A DNA stretch of 64,000 bases from NCBI GenBank assembly GCA_016213505.1, contig JACRAF010000059.1:1-64000 (forward strand). The letters run 5' to 3'. Origin of the DNA: Devosia nanyangense. GTDB lineage: Bacteria > Pseudomonadota > Alphaproteobacteria > Rhizobiales > Devosiaceae. The translations under genes and the position numbers were made by a program. A model generated the notes under the pieces. The model had not been told where the DNA came from. It saw nothing but the letters and a program-made list of their open reading frames with translations, and did no database searches. Of this stretch, positions 8,389-17,218 are shown one piece after another. Each line of letters opens with the position of its first letter. Positions within the stretch are counted from its first letter, which is position 1.

Positions 8389-8880
8389 ATGGCCATCAAA
8401 CCGCTGGTCGCGATCGTCATGGGCAGCCAGTCCGACTGGGCGACCATGAAGCACGCCGCCGACACCCTGGCCGCGCTGAAGGTGCCGCACGAGGCGCGCA
8501 TCGTCTCCGCCCACCGTACCCCCGATCGGCTGGTGGCGTTCGCCAAGGGCGCCAAGGCCGCGGGCTACAATGTGATCATCGCCGGCGCCGGCGGCGCTGC
8601 GCATCTGCCGGGGATGCTGGCGGCGTGGACCACGCTCCCGGTCTTCGGCGTTCCCATGCAGACCAAGGCGCTGAGCGGCAATGACAGCCTCCTGTCGATC
8701 GTCCAGATGCCCGCCGGCATCCCGGTCGGCACGCTCGCCATCGGGGACGCTGGCGCCACCAACGCCGCGCTGCTCGCCGCTGCGGTCCTCGCGCTCTCCG
8801 ACGACAAGCTCGATGCCCGGCTCGCCGCGTTCCGCCTCGAGCAGACCGGCCAGGTCGCCGAGTTTCCGCGCGATGCCTGA
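8389..8880 (+). CDS. purE: N5-carboxyaminoimidazole ribonucleotide mutase
   Basis: The 163-residue class I PurE isomerises N5-CAIR to CAIR in de novo purine synthesis in the cytosol. It shows the family landmarks [15 protein letters not shown] (residues 6-20), SAHRTPDRL (about 43-51) with the catalytic histidine, and [12 protein letters not shown] (about 64-75). The length is normal. Its stop codon overlaps the start of purK by 8 bases, indicating coupled translation of the two consecutive enzymes. The start is an ATG at 8389. Confidence 0.96.
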   Translation: MAIKPLVAIVMGSQSDWATMKHAADTLAALKVPHEARIVSAHRTPDRLVAFAKGAKAAGYNVIIAGAGGAAHLPGMLAAWTTLPVFGVPMQTKALSGNDSLLSIVQMPAGIPVGTLAIGDAGATNAALLAAAVLALSDDKLDARLAAFRLEQTGQVAEFPRDA

Positions 8881-9955
8881 GCCGCTGCCGCTGGGCAGCA
8901 CCATCGGCATCCTCGGCGGCGGCCAGCTCGGCCGCATGCTGGCGCTCGCCGCCGCTCGCCTCGGCTTCAAGGCGCACATCTATTGTCCCGACAAGGCCAG
9001 CGCCGCCTTCGACGTCACGCCGCGTAAAACCGTTGCCGCCTATGACGACCTCGCGGCGCTCGCCGCCTTCGCGGCGGTCGTCGATGTCATCACCTACGAG
9101 TTCGAGAACGTCCCCTCCGGCACCGCCGAGTTCCTCGCGCCGCTGAAACCGCTCCGCCCCGGCGCCAATGCGCTCGCCATCGCGCAGGATCGGCTGGCGG
9201 AAAAGACCTTCATCGGCCATCTGGGCATACCCGTCGCGCCGCACCGGCCCGTCCACGCCCTGACCGATCTCGCCCCGGCGCTGGCCTCGCTCGGCACCCC
9301 AGCGATCCTCAAGACAACCCGCCTCGGCTACGACGGCAAGGGCCAGCGCCAGATCGCAACCCTCGCCGAGGCCGAGGCCGCCTTCGCCGAGTTGCAGCCC
9401 CATCCGCTGGTGCTCGAGGCCTTCATCCCCTTCGTGCGCGAGATCTCGGTGGTTCTCGCCCGCGGCCTCGATGGCGCCACGGCCGCTTTCGATCCCGCCG
9501 CGAACACCCATGAAGCCGGCATCCTCGTCACCTCGAGCGTCCCCGCCGCGATCAGCCCCGAAACCGCGACCGCGGCGCAACGTTTCGCAGCCGACATCGC
9601 CTCGGCACTCGACTATGTCGGTGTGCTCGGTGTCGAGTTCTTCGTCCTCGCCGACGGCAGCCTGATCGTCAACGAGATGGCGCCGCGCGTCCACAATACC
9701 GGCCACTGGACCGAGGCCGTGTGCGTCGCCGACCAGTTCGAGCAGCACATCCGCGCCATTGCCGGCTGGCCGCTGGGCGATCCGACCCGCCTTGCGGACG
9801 CGGTGATGGAAAACCTCATCGGCGACGAGATCGGTGCCATTCCCGCCCGGCTGGGACCGGGCATTCGCCCGCATGCCTACGGCAAGGCCGAGTCGCGGCC
9901 GGGCCGAAAAATGGGCCACCTCACCCGGATTTCGATCAAAAGCTCAACGAAATAG
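8873..9955 (+). CDS. purK: 5-(carboxyamino)imidazole ribonucleotide synthase
   Basis: The 360-residue ATP-grasp enzyme carboxylates AIR to N5-CAIR using ATP and bicarbonate, making the substrate of PurE. Landmarks are the N-terminal [18 protein letters not shown], the ATP-binding [14 protein letters not shown], and the C-terminal [15 protein letters not shown] used the ATG at 8873, which gives an 8-base overlap with purE. A longer in-frame opening that runs back inside purE is not coding-like. Length and motifs are complete. Confidence 0.96.
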   Translation: MPEPLPLGSTIGILGGGQLGRMLALAAARLGFKAHIYCPDKASAAFDVTPRKTVAAYDDLAALAAFAAVVDVITYEFENVPSGTAEFLAPLKPLRPGANALAIAQDRLAEKTFIGHLGIPVAPHRPVHALTDLAPALASLGTPAILKTTRLGYDGKGQRQIATLAEAEAAFAELQPHPLVLEAFIPFVREISVVLARGLDGATAAFDPAANTHEAGILVTSSVPAAISPETATAAQRFAADIASALDYVGVLGVEFFVLADGSLIVNEMAPRVHNTGHWTEAVCVADQFEQHIRAIAGWPLGDPTRLADAVMENLIGDEIGAIPARLGPGIRPHAYGKAESRPGRKMGHLTRISIKSSTK

Positions 9956-9978
9956 GCGCTTTTTGCCGATCGGCCCGG

Positions 9979-10007
9979 TGGACAAGCCCAGCGGCATCAA
10001 CTATATA
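9979..10007 (+). promoter_or_regulatory. Promoter ahead of rpsU
   Basis: A TGGACA (9979-9984) and a TATATA (10002-10007) are 17 bases apart, about 100 bases before the rpsU start. The long leader has no other gene. Assigned by eye. Confidence 0.5.
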
Positions 10008-10107
10008 CGCGCTCCACGGTGACCGGCTCTGTCGGTCGGCGCGATTGCTTTTGGCGAGCGCGCTCGAATTCAACAATTGATGACGATCTCACGAAGGGCG
10101 GTTCCGC

Positions 10108-10374
10108 TTGCAAGTAGTTGTTCGCGATAACAATGTCGATCAGGCGCTGCGCGCGCTGAAAAAGAAGCTGCAGCGCGAAGGCGTCTTCCGCGAGATGAAG
10201 CTCCGCAACTACTACGAGAAGCCGTCCGAAAAGAAGGCGCGTCAGAAGGCCGAGGCCGTGCGCCGCGCCCGCAAGCTGGCCCGCAAGCGCGCCCAGCGTG
10301 AGAGCGGTCTGCCCGCTGCTCCGGCTGCCGGTGCCGCGGCGGCCCGTCCGGCCCGCCCCGAGCGGACGTTCTGA
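10108..10374 (+). CDS. rpsU: 30S ribosomal protein S21
   Basis: The 88-residue basic protein [27 protein letters not shown]... is a clear S21, bound to the 30S platform near the anti-Shine-Dalgarno end of 16S rRNA. The N-terminal two-thirds is canonical, ending near the [10 protein letters not shown] stretch. The final 25 residues are an alanine/proline-rich extension ending ARPERTF, common in Rhizobiales. The start codon is TTG. A strong intrinsic terminator follows directly, so it is probably a monocistronic unit. Confidence 0.96.
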   Translation: MQVVVRDNNVDQALRALKKKLQREGVFREMKLRNYYEKPSEKKARQKAEAVRRARKLARKRAQRESGLPAAPAAGAAAARPARPERTF

Positions 10375-10378
10375 TTTA

Positions 10379-10403
10379 GCGCCGCCTTCGGGCGGCGTTT
10401 TTC
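10379..10403 (+). terminator. Intrinsic terminator after rpsU
   Basis: A GC-rich stem CGCCGCC / GGCGGCG around a TTCG tetraloop is followed at once by TTTTT. It starts a few bases after the rpsU stop codon. This is a textbook rho-independent terminator. Confidence 0.9.
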
Positions 10404-10482
10404 CTGTCCGCGTTCGACCACAAGTTCTGCCCCGGCCAACGGGGGTGCGTCAAACAACCACCAACACTGAGGGACTAACACA

Positions 10483-10947
10483 ATGAACAAGTTTATCGCT
10501 GCCGCGGCCATCGCCGCTCTTGGCCTGACCGCCGGCGCCGCCCAGGCCGAGAGCCGCGTCCAGGTTGGCGTGCTCACCTGCGACGTCGAGCCCGGTTTCG
10601 GCCTGATCTTCGGCTCGTCCAAGGACCTGAGCTGCGAATTCACCCGCAAGGGCCACAGCACCGAGACCTACGCCGGCTCGATCAAGAAGCTCGGCATCGA
10701 CGTCGGCTACACCGCCAAGGGCAAGATCGCCTGGCTGGTCTTCGCCGCGACCAAGGACGCCGTGACCAAGCACGCACTGGCCGGCACCTATGTCGGCGCC
10801 TCGACGGAAGCCACCCTCGGCGTCGGCCTCGGCGGCAACTGGCTGATCGGCGGCTCGAACAAGAGCTTCGCGCTGCAGCCGTGGAGCATTCAGGGCCAGG
10901 TCGGCATCAACTGGTCGCTCACCTGGACCGACCTCACCCTCGAGTAA
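10483..10947 (+). CDS. DUF992 secreted protein
   Basis: The 154-residue protein has a Sec signal peptide (MNKFIAAAAIAALGLTAGAAQA, cleavage after AQA near residue 22). The mature part begins ESRVQVGVLTCDVEPGFGLIFGS, with the paired cysteines and glycine-rich beta segments of DUF992. The family is found in the periplasm of Hyphomicrobiales and has no established function. A GAGGGA ribosome site precedes the ATG, and a hairpin with a T-run follows, so it is a separate transcription unit. Confidence 0.88.
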   Translation: MNKFIAAAAIAALGLTAGAAQAESRVQVGVLTCDVEPGFGLIFGSSKDLSCEFTRKGHSTETYAGSIKKLGIDVGYTAKGKIAWLVFAATKDAVTKHALAGTYVGASTEATLGVGLGGNWLIGGSNKSFALQPWSIQGQVGINWSLTWTDLTLE

Positions 10948-10969
10948 GTTCGGCCAAGTCAATTGTGAA

Positions 10970-11000
10970 ACGCCGGTCCACATGGGCCGGCGTTTTTGTT
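10970..11000 (+). terminator. Intrinsic terminator after DUF992 gene
   Basis: A stem ACGCCGGTCC / GGGCCGGCGT (one G-T wobble) with a short CAT-type loop is followed by TTTTTGTTTTG. It lies 23 bases after the stop codon. Confidence 0.88.
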
Positions 11001-11019
11001 TTGTGGCGGTCGGCCCTCC

Positions 11020-11120
11020 CCTCGCCCGTGGGGAGGGTGACGAGCGCATCAGCGGTTGGCCGAGCGAGCCCGTTGGGGATCGATCGGCCAGAGCGCAACA
11101 AAGCCCGGCGGGTGAGGGGC
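11020..11120. repeat. Interrupted palindromic intergenic repeat
   Basis: The segment starts with CCCTCCCCTCGCCC and GGGGAGGGTGACGAG, and ends with GCGGGTGAGGGG. This resembles the beginning and end of the common Rhizobiales repeat seen more compactly at 18437-18491. The middle carries unrelated bases. It lies between the DUF992 terminator and the convergent hydrolase gene. Confidence 0.4.
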
Positions 11121-11125
11121 TGCGT

Positions 11126-11947
11126 TCACCGCCCCTTCGCCGCCTCCGCCTCGACGAAGAACGCCTTCGCCCTCTCCCATTCGCCGCGCGCCCAGAGGTC
11201 GCTGTGGCCGGCGTCGGGCTCGATCCAGATGCCCGCCTTGTTCGGCGCCAGCTCGTACAGCGCCTTGCCCTGATAGACATCGATGGTCTTGTCGCCGGTG
11301 CCGTGCGCCACGAACACCGGCTCCGTCACGTCCCTGATCCACTGCTCCTGCGGATACTGGTCGAAGAGCAGCAGGCCGACGGGGAGGTAGGGATAGTGGT
11401 CGCTGCCGATCCGGGCGAAGTTGAGAAACGGCGTCTCGAGGTAGAGCGCATCCGCCTCGCGCCGGCTTGCCGCATAAGTTGCGGCGCCCGAGCCGAGCGA
11501 GCGGCCCCAGATCACGATGGGGACCCCCTTGCCCATCGCCCAGTCGAACGCGGCCAGCGCATCGGCGAGCAGATGTTCCTCTGTCAGCTCGCCCGGTGAG
11601 CCCGGAAAGCCGCGATAGTCGAAGGCGAGGAAACCGTAGCCCTCGCCGGCGAACGCCTCGTAGCGCTCATGCTCGTGCGTGAAGCTGCCGCTGTTGCCGC
11701 GATAGTAGAGAATCAGCGGCTTGCCCGCCTGCGGCGCCTGATACCACCCCGCCAGCACCTGCCCGTCGCCGGTGGGGATGCTGACCGCCGCGGCGCCGCT
11801 CAGCGTCGTCGCGCTGAGCTCGGTGATATCGCCGGCGCGCTCATACTGGAGGTCGCGCTGGAAGACGTAGAAATAGACGAGCACGCCGCCATAGGCGAGC
11901 ACCGCGATCACCACGACGCCGGTGAGGATCCGTCGCACGGCTTTCAT
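11126..11947 (-). CDS. Membrane-anchored alpha/beta hydrolase (BEM46/ABHD13-like)
   Basis: The 273-residue protein has an N-terminal membrane anchor (about residues 7-28, ILTGVVVIAVLAYGGVLVYFYV). A serine hydrolase domain follows, with the oxyanion region ILYYRGNSGS, the nucleophile elbow IWGRSLGSGAA (Ser near 138), an Asp in AHGTGDKT and a His in DAGHSDL. This is the layout of the BEM46/ABHD13 group, whose substrates are mostly unknown. I started at the ATG at 11947, because the upstream extension is not hydrophobic or family-like. Confidence 0.85.
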   Translation of the reverse strand: MKAVRRILTGVVVIAVLAYGGVLVYFYVFQRDLQYERAGDITELSATTLSGAAAVSIPTGDGQVLAGWYQAPQAGKPLILYYRGNSGSFTHEHERYEAFAGEGYGFLAFDYRGFPGSPGELTEEHLLADALAAFDWAMGKGVPIVIWGRSLGSGAATYAASRREADALYLETPFLNFARIGSDHYPYLPVGLLLFDQYPQEQWIRDVTEPVFVAHGTGDKTIDVYQGKALYELAPNKAGIWIEPDAGHSDLWARGEWERAKAFFVEAEAAKGR

Positions 11948-12023
11948 CTTTGTCCCCTCTTCCCTCCCCGCATGTGACGCCTGCCTGCCCCCGCTGGCAA
12001 GCCCGTCACGAACGCGCATCGGA

Positions 12024-12671
12024 TCAGGCGGCGTCGGCCTCGCTCAGCGCCTTCTCGAAGGCCATCGCGAAGACGTCTTCGGGCTGGCAGCCCGACATCG
12101 CGAAGCGGTTGGCGAAGATGAAGAACGGCACGCCCTGGATGCCCTGCTGCGCCGCATTCACCGCCAACTCGTGCGAGATGGCGAGCTCGCGCGCGTCGTT
12201 GATGTCGCTCAGCGCTTCCTCGCGGGTGAAGCCGAAGCCGCTCGCGATTTCGGCAAGCACGGCGTCCTCGTTCACCTGCCGGTGGTCGAGGAAATACGCG
12301 GCGGCGATGGCATTGGCGAGGGCATGCTGCGTGCCCTTCGGCCGCGCCAGCCGCACCAGCGTGTGCCCCTTCTGCGCCGGAAACGTCCGCGGCTGCCGGC
12401 TGAGATCGAGATCGATCCCCGACGTCCGCGCTTCGCCCTCGACCCGCGCCCACATCTGCTTGGGGTCGCGTCCATACTTCTTCCACAGCATCTCGCCCAC
12501 GTCATAGCCCTCGGGCGGCGTATTGGGGTCGAGATAGAACGGGTGGTTCTCGACGTCGACCACCACGTCCGCCGGCAGCGCCGCGATGGCCTTGTCGAGC
12601 CGCGCCGAGCCGACGAGGCACCAGGGGCAGACGATATCGGTGAAGAGGTCGATCTTGAGCGTGCGCGACAT
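12024..12671 (-). CDS. DsbA-family oxidoreductase, FrnE-like
   Basis: The 215-residue protein begins MSRTLKIDLFTDIVCPWCLVGSARL. The CPWC redox pair lies on a thioredoxin-fold strand at residues 15-18, and the C-terminal half has the family's QGIQGVPFFIFANRFAMSGCQP. There is no signal peptide, so it acts in the cytosol, as do FrnE-type 2-hydroxychromene isomerase-related proteins linked to oxidative stress. It lies 92 bases downstream of the membrane protein gene that starts at a SoxR-type promoter, on the same strand, so it may be part of a SoxR-controlled unit. Confidence 0.88.
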   Translation of the reverse strand: MSRTLKIDLFTDIVCPWCLVGSARLDKAIAALPADVVVDVENHPFYLDPNTPPEGYDVGEMLWKKYGRDPKQMWARVEGEARTSGIDLDLSRQPRTFPAQKGHTLVRLARPKGTQHALANAIAAAYFLDHRQVNEDAVLAEIASGFGFTREEALSDINDARELAISHELAVNAAQQGIQGVPFFIFANRFAMSGCQPEDVFAMAFEKALSEADAA

Positions 12672-12763
12672 GAAGCGATCCGGAGCGGGAAAGGACCGCA
12701 ACATGGGCAGCCCGCCCCCGCTCCGCAAGCAGGCACACCGATGTGAGCAACAGCCGCTTGGCG

Positions 12764-13168
12764 TCAGTTGAAGGCGAACACCGCCGCGATCACCACGCCC
12801 AGCAGCGACAGCCGCGTGATCCAGCCCATGACGGCCGGATTGAGCGTTCCGCGCGGCGCGACTGCATTGGCGATCAGCGCGGCGACCAGTATGGCGACCA
12901 GCCCCATCTTGGCCCAGAACCACGAGCCGAGACCGTCGACGCCGCCGTAGCGCAGCCACACCATCAGCCCGCCGCTGACCAGCAGCACGCCGACCGCGAT
13001 GCGCGAATTGAGGCTGAGCCGCGCGCCGATGCCGGCGAGCATCTGCCGGCCGTCCGGCGTAGCGCTCGCCATGCGGCTCACGATGATGGGCATGGCGACC
13101 GTGGTGGTGGCGCCCACGGCGAGGGCGAGGAGATGAATGATGAGCAGGGTGTTGAACACGATATCCAT
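12764..13168 (-). CDS. Small four-helix membrane protein under SoxR-type promoter
   Basis: The 134-residue protein has about four hydrophobic segments (residues 4-26, 55-72, 84-105, 112-133) and no recognised catalytic motif. I do not recognise the family. The gene starts about 34 bases downstream of a promoter whose -35/-10 spacer is a SoxR box, and soxR itself is divergent. Regulation by oxidised SoxR is therefore likely, suggesting a role in handling redox-active compounds or membrane redox stress. It is followed by the FrnE-like gene. Confidence 0.7.
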   Translation of the reverse strand: MDIVFNTLLIIHLLALAVGATTTVAMPIIVSRMASATPDGRQMLAGIGARLSLNSRIAVGVLLVSGGLMVWLRYGGVDGLGSWFWAKMGLVAILVAALIANAVAPRGTLNPAVMGWITRLSLLGVVIAAVFAFN

Positions 13169-13201
13169 TTTGAGTCCCGGGCTTTGCGGATTGACCCGGG
13201 C

Positions 13202-13232
13202 TTGCTACAACCTCAACTAATGTTGAGGTCAA
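13202..13232 (-). promoter_or_regulatory. SoxR box within a 19-bp-spaced promoter
   Basis: On the minus strand, TTGACC (13232-13227) and TAGCAA (13207-13202) are separated by 19 bases, the unusually long spacer of SoxR-activated promoters. The spacer carries the dyad CCTCAACTAATGTTGAGG (13211-13228), with the same 18-base length and CCTCAA/TTGAGG ends as the known SoxR site. The dyad also overlaps the predicted soxR start codon at 13220, so SoxR probably controls its own synthesis. Confidence 0.85.
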
Positions 13233-13684
13233 GACCAAATTTGCTCGCAACGACTCTGTCCGTCGGCGACGTGGCGCGACGCGCCGGCGTCGCCGTTTCG
13301 GCCCTCCACTTCTACGAGCGGCAGGGTCTGATCCGCTCGCACCGTACCGCCGGCAATCAGCGCCGTTACGACCGCGACGTGCTTCGCCGCGTCGCCATCA
13401 TCCGCGTCGCGCAGGATGTCGGCATCTCGCTGGCCGAGATCGCCGCCGCGTTCGCGACGCTGCCCGAGGGCCGCGTGCCGACGCACGAGGATTGGGCCCG
13501 TCTCTCCTCCGGCTGGGCCGCGGTCCTCGATCGGCGCATCGCACAACTGCAGAAGCTGCGCGACGGCCTCAGCGACTGCATCGGCTGTGGCTGCCTCTCG
13601 ATCGAGCATTGCCCCCTCCGCAATCCGGCCGACCTGTTGGGCCGCGAAGGTCCCGGTCCGCGGCGCCTGCTGGTGCCGCGCTAG
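13220..13684 (+). CDS. soxR: Redox-sensitive transcriptional activator SoxR
   Basis: The 154-residue MerR-family protein has the winged-helix N-terminus LSVGDVARRAGVAVSALHFYERQGLI, a dimerisation helix (about 80-118), and the [2Fe-2S] cluster motif CIGCGCLSIEHC near residues 123-134. The four cysteines match C-x2-C-x-C-x5-C exactly. Oxidation of the cluster activates transcription from promoters with 19-base spacers. Such a promoter sits right at its 5' end, pointing the other way. The ATG at 13220 lies inside the operator, so a slightly later start (for example TTG at 13240) is possible. Confidence 0.93.
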   Translation: MLRSRPNLLATTLSVGDVARRAGVAVSALHFYERQGLIRSHRTAGNQRRYDRDVLRRVAIIRVAQDVGISLAEIAAAFATLPEGRVPTHEDWARLSSGWAAVLDRRIAQLQKLRDGLSDCIGCGCLSIEHCPLRNPADLLGREGPGPRRLLVPR

Positions 13685-13757
13685 AAGTGGATCGCGTCGC
13701 GAAAGCGCTTGAGATGGAACGCCACGATCCCGTCCGCTCAGGTCGCTGTTCCTGCCA

Positions 13758-15470
13758 TCACGCCCCGAGCCGCAATGCGTCCCGCAGGTGCTGGAGATAA
13801 GGCGGCACGGCAGCCCCCGGCTTCCGGTAGCTCTCGTCCCATGTCCAGTATTCGGTATGGGTGAAAATCCGGCTCAGCGGCCAGATCAGGCCCGGCCGCT
13901 CGATCTGCACATTGTGCTCGACGATGCCGGGGCCATAGCGGTCGCGCAGCTTGCCCGAGACCAAATCGCCGAAGATTGGAACAGGGTTCTCATCGCAGAT
14001 ATTGGTCCACTTGACCGCTGCGAACTGCGCCGCGAAGTGCGGAAACAGCGGCCCGGCCGGACCCTGTCCGGGGTAGAGCATCGAGCCCAGCAGCGGATCG
14101 GGTCGCGGCGGCGAGGCCGCGAAGCGCCGTTCGCGAAAGGCCTGCTCGAGTTCGATCTCGCTGTCCGTCAACAGGAACGCGGCATGCGCCAGCGGCGAGC
14201 CCAGGGTGACGAAATCGGTGATCCGCCAATGCGGCGCCTCGGCCGCGAGCTGCTTGCCGAGCTGCGCCTGGCGATCGAGGAAGGCGCGCTCCTCACGCGC
14301 CCGGAGCGGCCGCTCCCGCCCCCAGACCTTCCGCACATAGAGATCGACGCGTTTCAGAGCCCGCTGCATCGGGGTCCTGCCCGCTGCCCATTGCTGATGA
14401 TGGGTCGGCCCGTGCCGCTCCCAGAACAACTGCAGCAGATCGTAGGCGATGACGCTGCCGAGACTGTGCCCGACCAGGACGATGCGGTCGTAGTAAGGAG
14501 GATCGTCGGCCCGCGCCCAATCGTCCCCGTCGGCGAGCCGTTTGGCGTGAATGCGCTCCAGCAGCTCGAGACCGCGCTCGCGGATTTCCTTGCGCCGCGC
14601 CACCGTGCCCGGCGTCGCCCGCACATAGCGCACGACGTCGCCGAGATAGGGCGCGACGAGCGCATTCATGGCCCAGCCGAACAGCGCCGTGACCGCCCCG
14701 GCCCAGACATGGGGATCGACCAGCGTCGTCCGCGGCAGCAGCGCCAGCGCGACGCCGCCCGCCATCAGCAGCACCGGCAGCATGATCGTCACGCTCTCGA
14801 GTTGGCGCCGGCCGGCCGTCAGTCCGTTCCAGATCTTCCACGCCAGCAGCAGCGCGCCGGCGAGATAGGCCCATTTGGCCACCTCGACATGATGCGCCGC
14901 GAACCCCGCGAGCAGCCACGGCAGGCCCGGAACATACCGCGCCAGTTGCGGGTCGGCGGTCATTGCGGCCGCCGCCACGATCGCGATTGTCAGGACCCAA
15001 AGGATCAGCCACGCCGAGAACACCCGAATTGAGCCCGGCACCCGCCAGGGCGCCCGCAGCAGCAGGCCCCGGATCCACGCCGACACGATCTCGACGGGCG
15101 TCCCGTCCATGATGTCGGCCCAGTAGAACTCGAAGAAATCGGTGCGCTTGGGCGGCCCGTCCCTGAGCGTCGTCAACCGCCTGAGCTCCGACGAACCGGT
15201 CGCGCTGTCCGGCACGATCGAGATGCGCAGCTCGTTGCGCTCATCGGTGTTGTCGCTCGCCAGCATTTTGTCGTGTTGATAGACGCTTTCGACGAACGAC
15301 TGGATGGTTTCGAGCGGCTTCTGCTCGCCCATGCCGTGAACGACGATCACCGCCGTCTTGGGCACGCCGCCGCGCTTGCTGGACGCCGTCCGGGTTGCCG
15401 CAGCGGCCGGGGCCTTCCCCGCCGCACGACGCCGTGGCGCCCTCACCGGTGATTTTGCCGGTTCTGCCAT
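13758..15470 (-). CDS. Large membrane protein with alpha/beta-hydrolase motif
   Basis: The 570-residue protein has a basic alanine-rich N-terminus and then VIVVHGMGEQKPLETIQSFV (near residue 40). Three to four hydrophobic segments follow in the region of residues 150-280. After these comes VLVGHSLGSVIAYDLL, a serine-hydrolase nucleophile elbow of the PGAP1/lipase type. No signal peptide is seen. The combination of a split hydrolase domain around membrane helices is unusual, and I do not recognise a named family. The ATG at 15470 follows a GGGGGG-type ribosome site. The function may be esterase-like but is not shown. Confidence 0.65.
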   Translation of the reverse strand: MAEPAKSPVRAPRRRAAGKAPAAAATRTASSKRGGVPKTAVIVVHGMGEQKPLETIQSFVESVYQHDKMLASDNTDERNELRISIVPDSATGSSELRRLTTLRDGPPKRTDFFEFYWADIMDGTPVEIVSAWIRGLLLRAPWRVPGSIRVFSAWLILWVLTIAIVAAAAMTADPQLARYVPGLPWLLAGFAAHHVEVAKWAYLAGALLLAWKIWNGLTAGRRQLESVTIMLPVLLMAGGVALALLPRTTLVDPHVWAGAVTALFGWAMNALVAPYLGDVVRYVRATPGTVARRKEIRERGLELLERIHAKRLADGDDWARADDPPYYDRIVLVGHSLGSVIAYDLLQLFWERHGPTHHQQWAAGRTPMQRALKRVDLYVRKVWGRERPLRAREERAFLDRQAQLGKQLAAEAPHWRITDFVTLGSPLAHAAFLLTDSEIELEQAFRERRFAASPPRPDPLLGSMLYPGQGPAGPLFPHFAAQFAAVKWTNICDENPVPIFGDLVSGKLRDRYGPGIVEHNVQIERPGLIWPLSRIFTHTEYWTWDESYRKPGAAVPPYLQHLRDALRLGA

Positions 15471-15739
15471 GCTGCCCCCCTGAGTGATGGCCCCGGGCAA
15501 TGAACAAACGTGCAGATCAACCAACAAAGAAAAAGGGCCGCCCGAGGCAACCTAGACCAGTCTTCGACAGTCGGCAAACTACAGTTCTGTCGTCTCGATC
15601 AAGAACAGTCCGCTCCGGACCACCCCCTCTCGGGGCGCGATACTATCGCCCGCGACGAGAAATCCACGCTTGAGCGGCGTCAAGGCACCGTCACGCAGCG
15701 ATGCCAATGTCCGCCGCGTGTCGTAGCCTAGAGGCGCCA

Positions 15740-17203
15740 ATGGACAATCCGCAGCCGGACCCCGGCGACCTCGCGCTTTGGGACGAGATCTGCGCGCTCC
15801 GCCACGACGTCACCATCGAGGCCGAGGTGCATCTGGCCACACTCGGTACCGGACCCGATCGCCCGGACCTCGCCAACCTCGCGCATTATCTCGCCGTGCG
15901 GCACCGCGATCTGCGTCCGCTGCAGCGCCGGCTGATGTGGCGCGGCCTCTCCTCCTTCGGACGTCTCGAGGGCCGCGTGCTGCCCACCCTCGATGCGACG
16001 CTCGCCGCGCTCTCGGCCCTGCTCGGCCGGCCCTCGCCCTTCCCCGCCCCCACCGAGGTTGATTTCTTCGCCGGCGAAGCCCGCCTCGATGCCGCGTCCG
16101 AGCGGCTGCTGGGTGCCGCCTCGCACGGCCGGGCGACGCGCATCATGGTGACACTCCCCACCGAAGCGGCGGACGATCCGGCGCTGGTCGAGGGCTATGC
16201 GCGGGCCGGCATGGACATCGCCCGCATCAACTGCGCCCACGACGACAAGCTCGCCTGGCGCCGCATGGCCGGACACGTCCGCGATGCCGGCCAGCGCGTC
16301 GGCCGGCCGCTACGCATCCTGATGGACATCGCCGGACCGAAGATCCGCACCGGCGCCGTTGCGCCGTCCGTTGAGCGCGTCTTCGCCGGCGACGCCATCC
16401 GGCTCGTCGCCTCGGGCGGGCCGCGCATCAGCAGCGACGTGCGCTTTTCCGCTTGCGTCTCGCTGCCCGAGATCGTCACCCGCCTCGCGGTCGGCGATCG
16501 CGTCCTCTACAACGACGGCAAGCTCGATGCCGTAGTCGAGAGCCTCGCCACCGGCGAGGCGGTGCTGCGCGTCGTGCGGACCAAGCCGAACGGCGCGCGG
16601 CTGCGGCCCGAGAAGGGCCTCAACCTGCCGGGCACCTCGCTCGGCCTCGCCCCGCTGACCCTCAAGGACGAGGAGGACATCGCCACCCTCGTCGAATGCG
16701 CCGACATGATCGGCTATTCCTTCGTCGGCAAACCCGGGGACATCGACATTCTCGAGGCGACGCTGGCGCGGCTCGGCGGCAAGCCCTCGCTCGGCCTCGT
16801 TGCCAAGATCGAGCGGCCCGAAGCGGTCCGCAACCTGCCCGAACTCATCGCCCGCGCCGCGCCCAAGCGCCCCTTCGGCGTGATGATCGCGCGCGGCGAT
16901 CTGGCCGTCGAGTTGGGCTTCGAGCGGCTGGCCGAAATGCAGGAGGAGATCCTGTGGCTCTGCGAAGCCGCCTCGGTCCCCGCCATCTGGGCGACGCAGG
17001 TGCTCGAGGGCCTCATCGCCGAGGGCATCCCGACCCGGGGCGAGATGACCGACGCCGCCATGGGCGTCCGCGCCGAATGCGTCATGCTCAACAAGGGCCC
17101 GAGACTCGTCGCCGCCATCGAGGTGCTCGACCGGCTGCTCGCCCGCATGGACGATCACATCGACAAGAAGACCCCGCTGCTACGCGCCCTCAAGTCATGG
17201 TGA
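15740..17203 (+). CDS. Atypical pyruvate kinase-like protein
   Basis: The 487-residue protein has about 125 N-terminal residues of unknown fold, then a pyruvate kinase barrel. Recognisable motifs are RINCAHDD, ILMDIAGPKIRTG, KIERPEAVRNL, MIARGDLAVELGFERLAEMQEEI and ATQVLEGLIAEGIPTRGEM. It lacks the C-terminal allosteric domain, and the usual MLSGET motif reads MLNKGP. A full-length conventional pyruvate kinase is encoded at 45463-46899. This copy may therefore have changed substrate or regulation. I started at the ATG at 15740, preceded by GAGG. Confidence 0.8.
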   Translation: MDNPQPDPGDLALWDEICALRHDVTIEAEVHLATLGTGPDRPDLANLAHYLAVRHRDLRPLQRRLMWRGLSSFGRLEGRVLPTLDATLAALSALLGRPSPFPAPTEVDFFAGEARLDAASERLLGAASHGRATRIMVTLPTEAADDPALVEGYARAGMDIARINCAHDDKLAWRRMAGHVRDAGQRVGRPLRILMDIAGPKIRTGAVAPSVERVFAGDAIRLVASGGPRISSDVRFSACVSLPEIVTRLAVGDRVLYNDGKLDAVVESLATGEAVLRVVRTKPNGARLRPEKGLNLPGTSLGLAPLTLKDEEDIATLVECADMIGYSFVGKPGDIDILEATLARLGGKPSLGLVAKIERPEAVRNLPELIARAAPKRPFGVMIARGDLAVELGFERLAEMQEEILWLCEAASVPAIWATQVLEGLIAEGIPTRGEMTDAAMGVRAECVMLNKGPRLVAAIEVLDRLLARMDDHIDKKTPLLRALKSW

Positions 17204-17218
17204 GACGCCGAACCGGGG

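Noticed and set aside
12743..13219. A long 5' extension of soxR open in frame from 12743
   Set aside because: The extension is opposite the membrane protein gene and is His/Arg/Asp-rich; SoxR homologues begin close to 13220.
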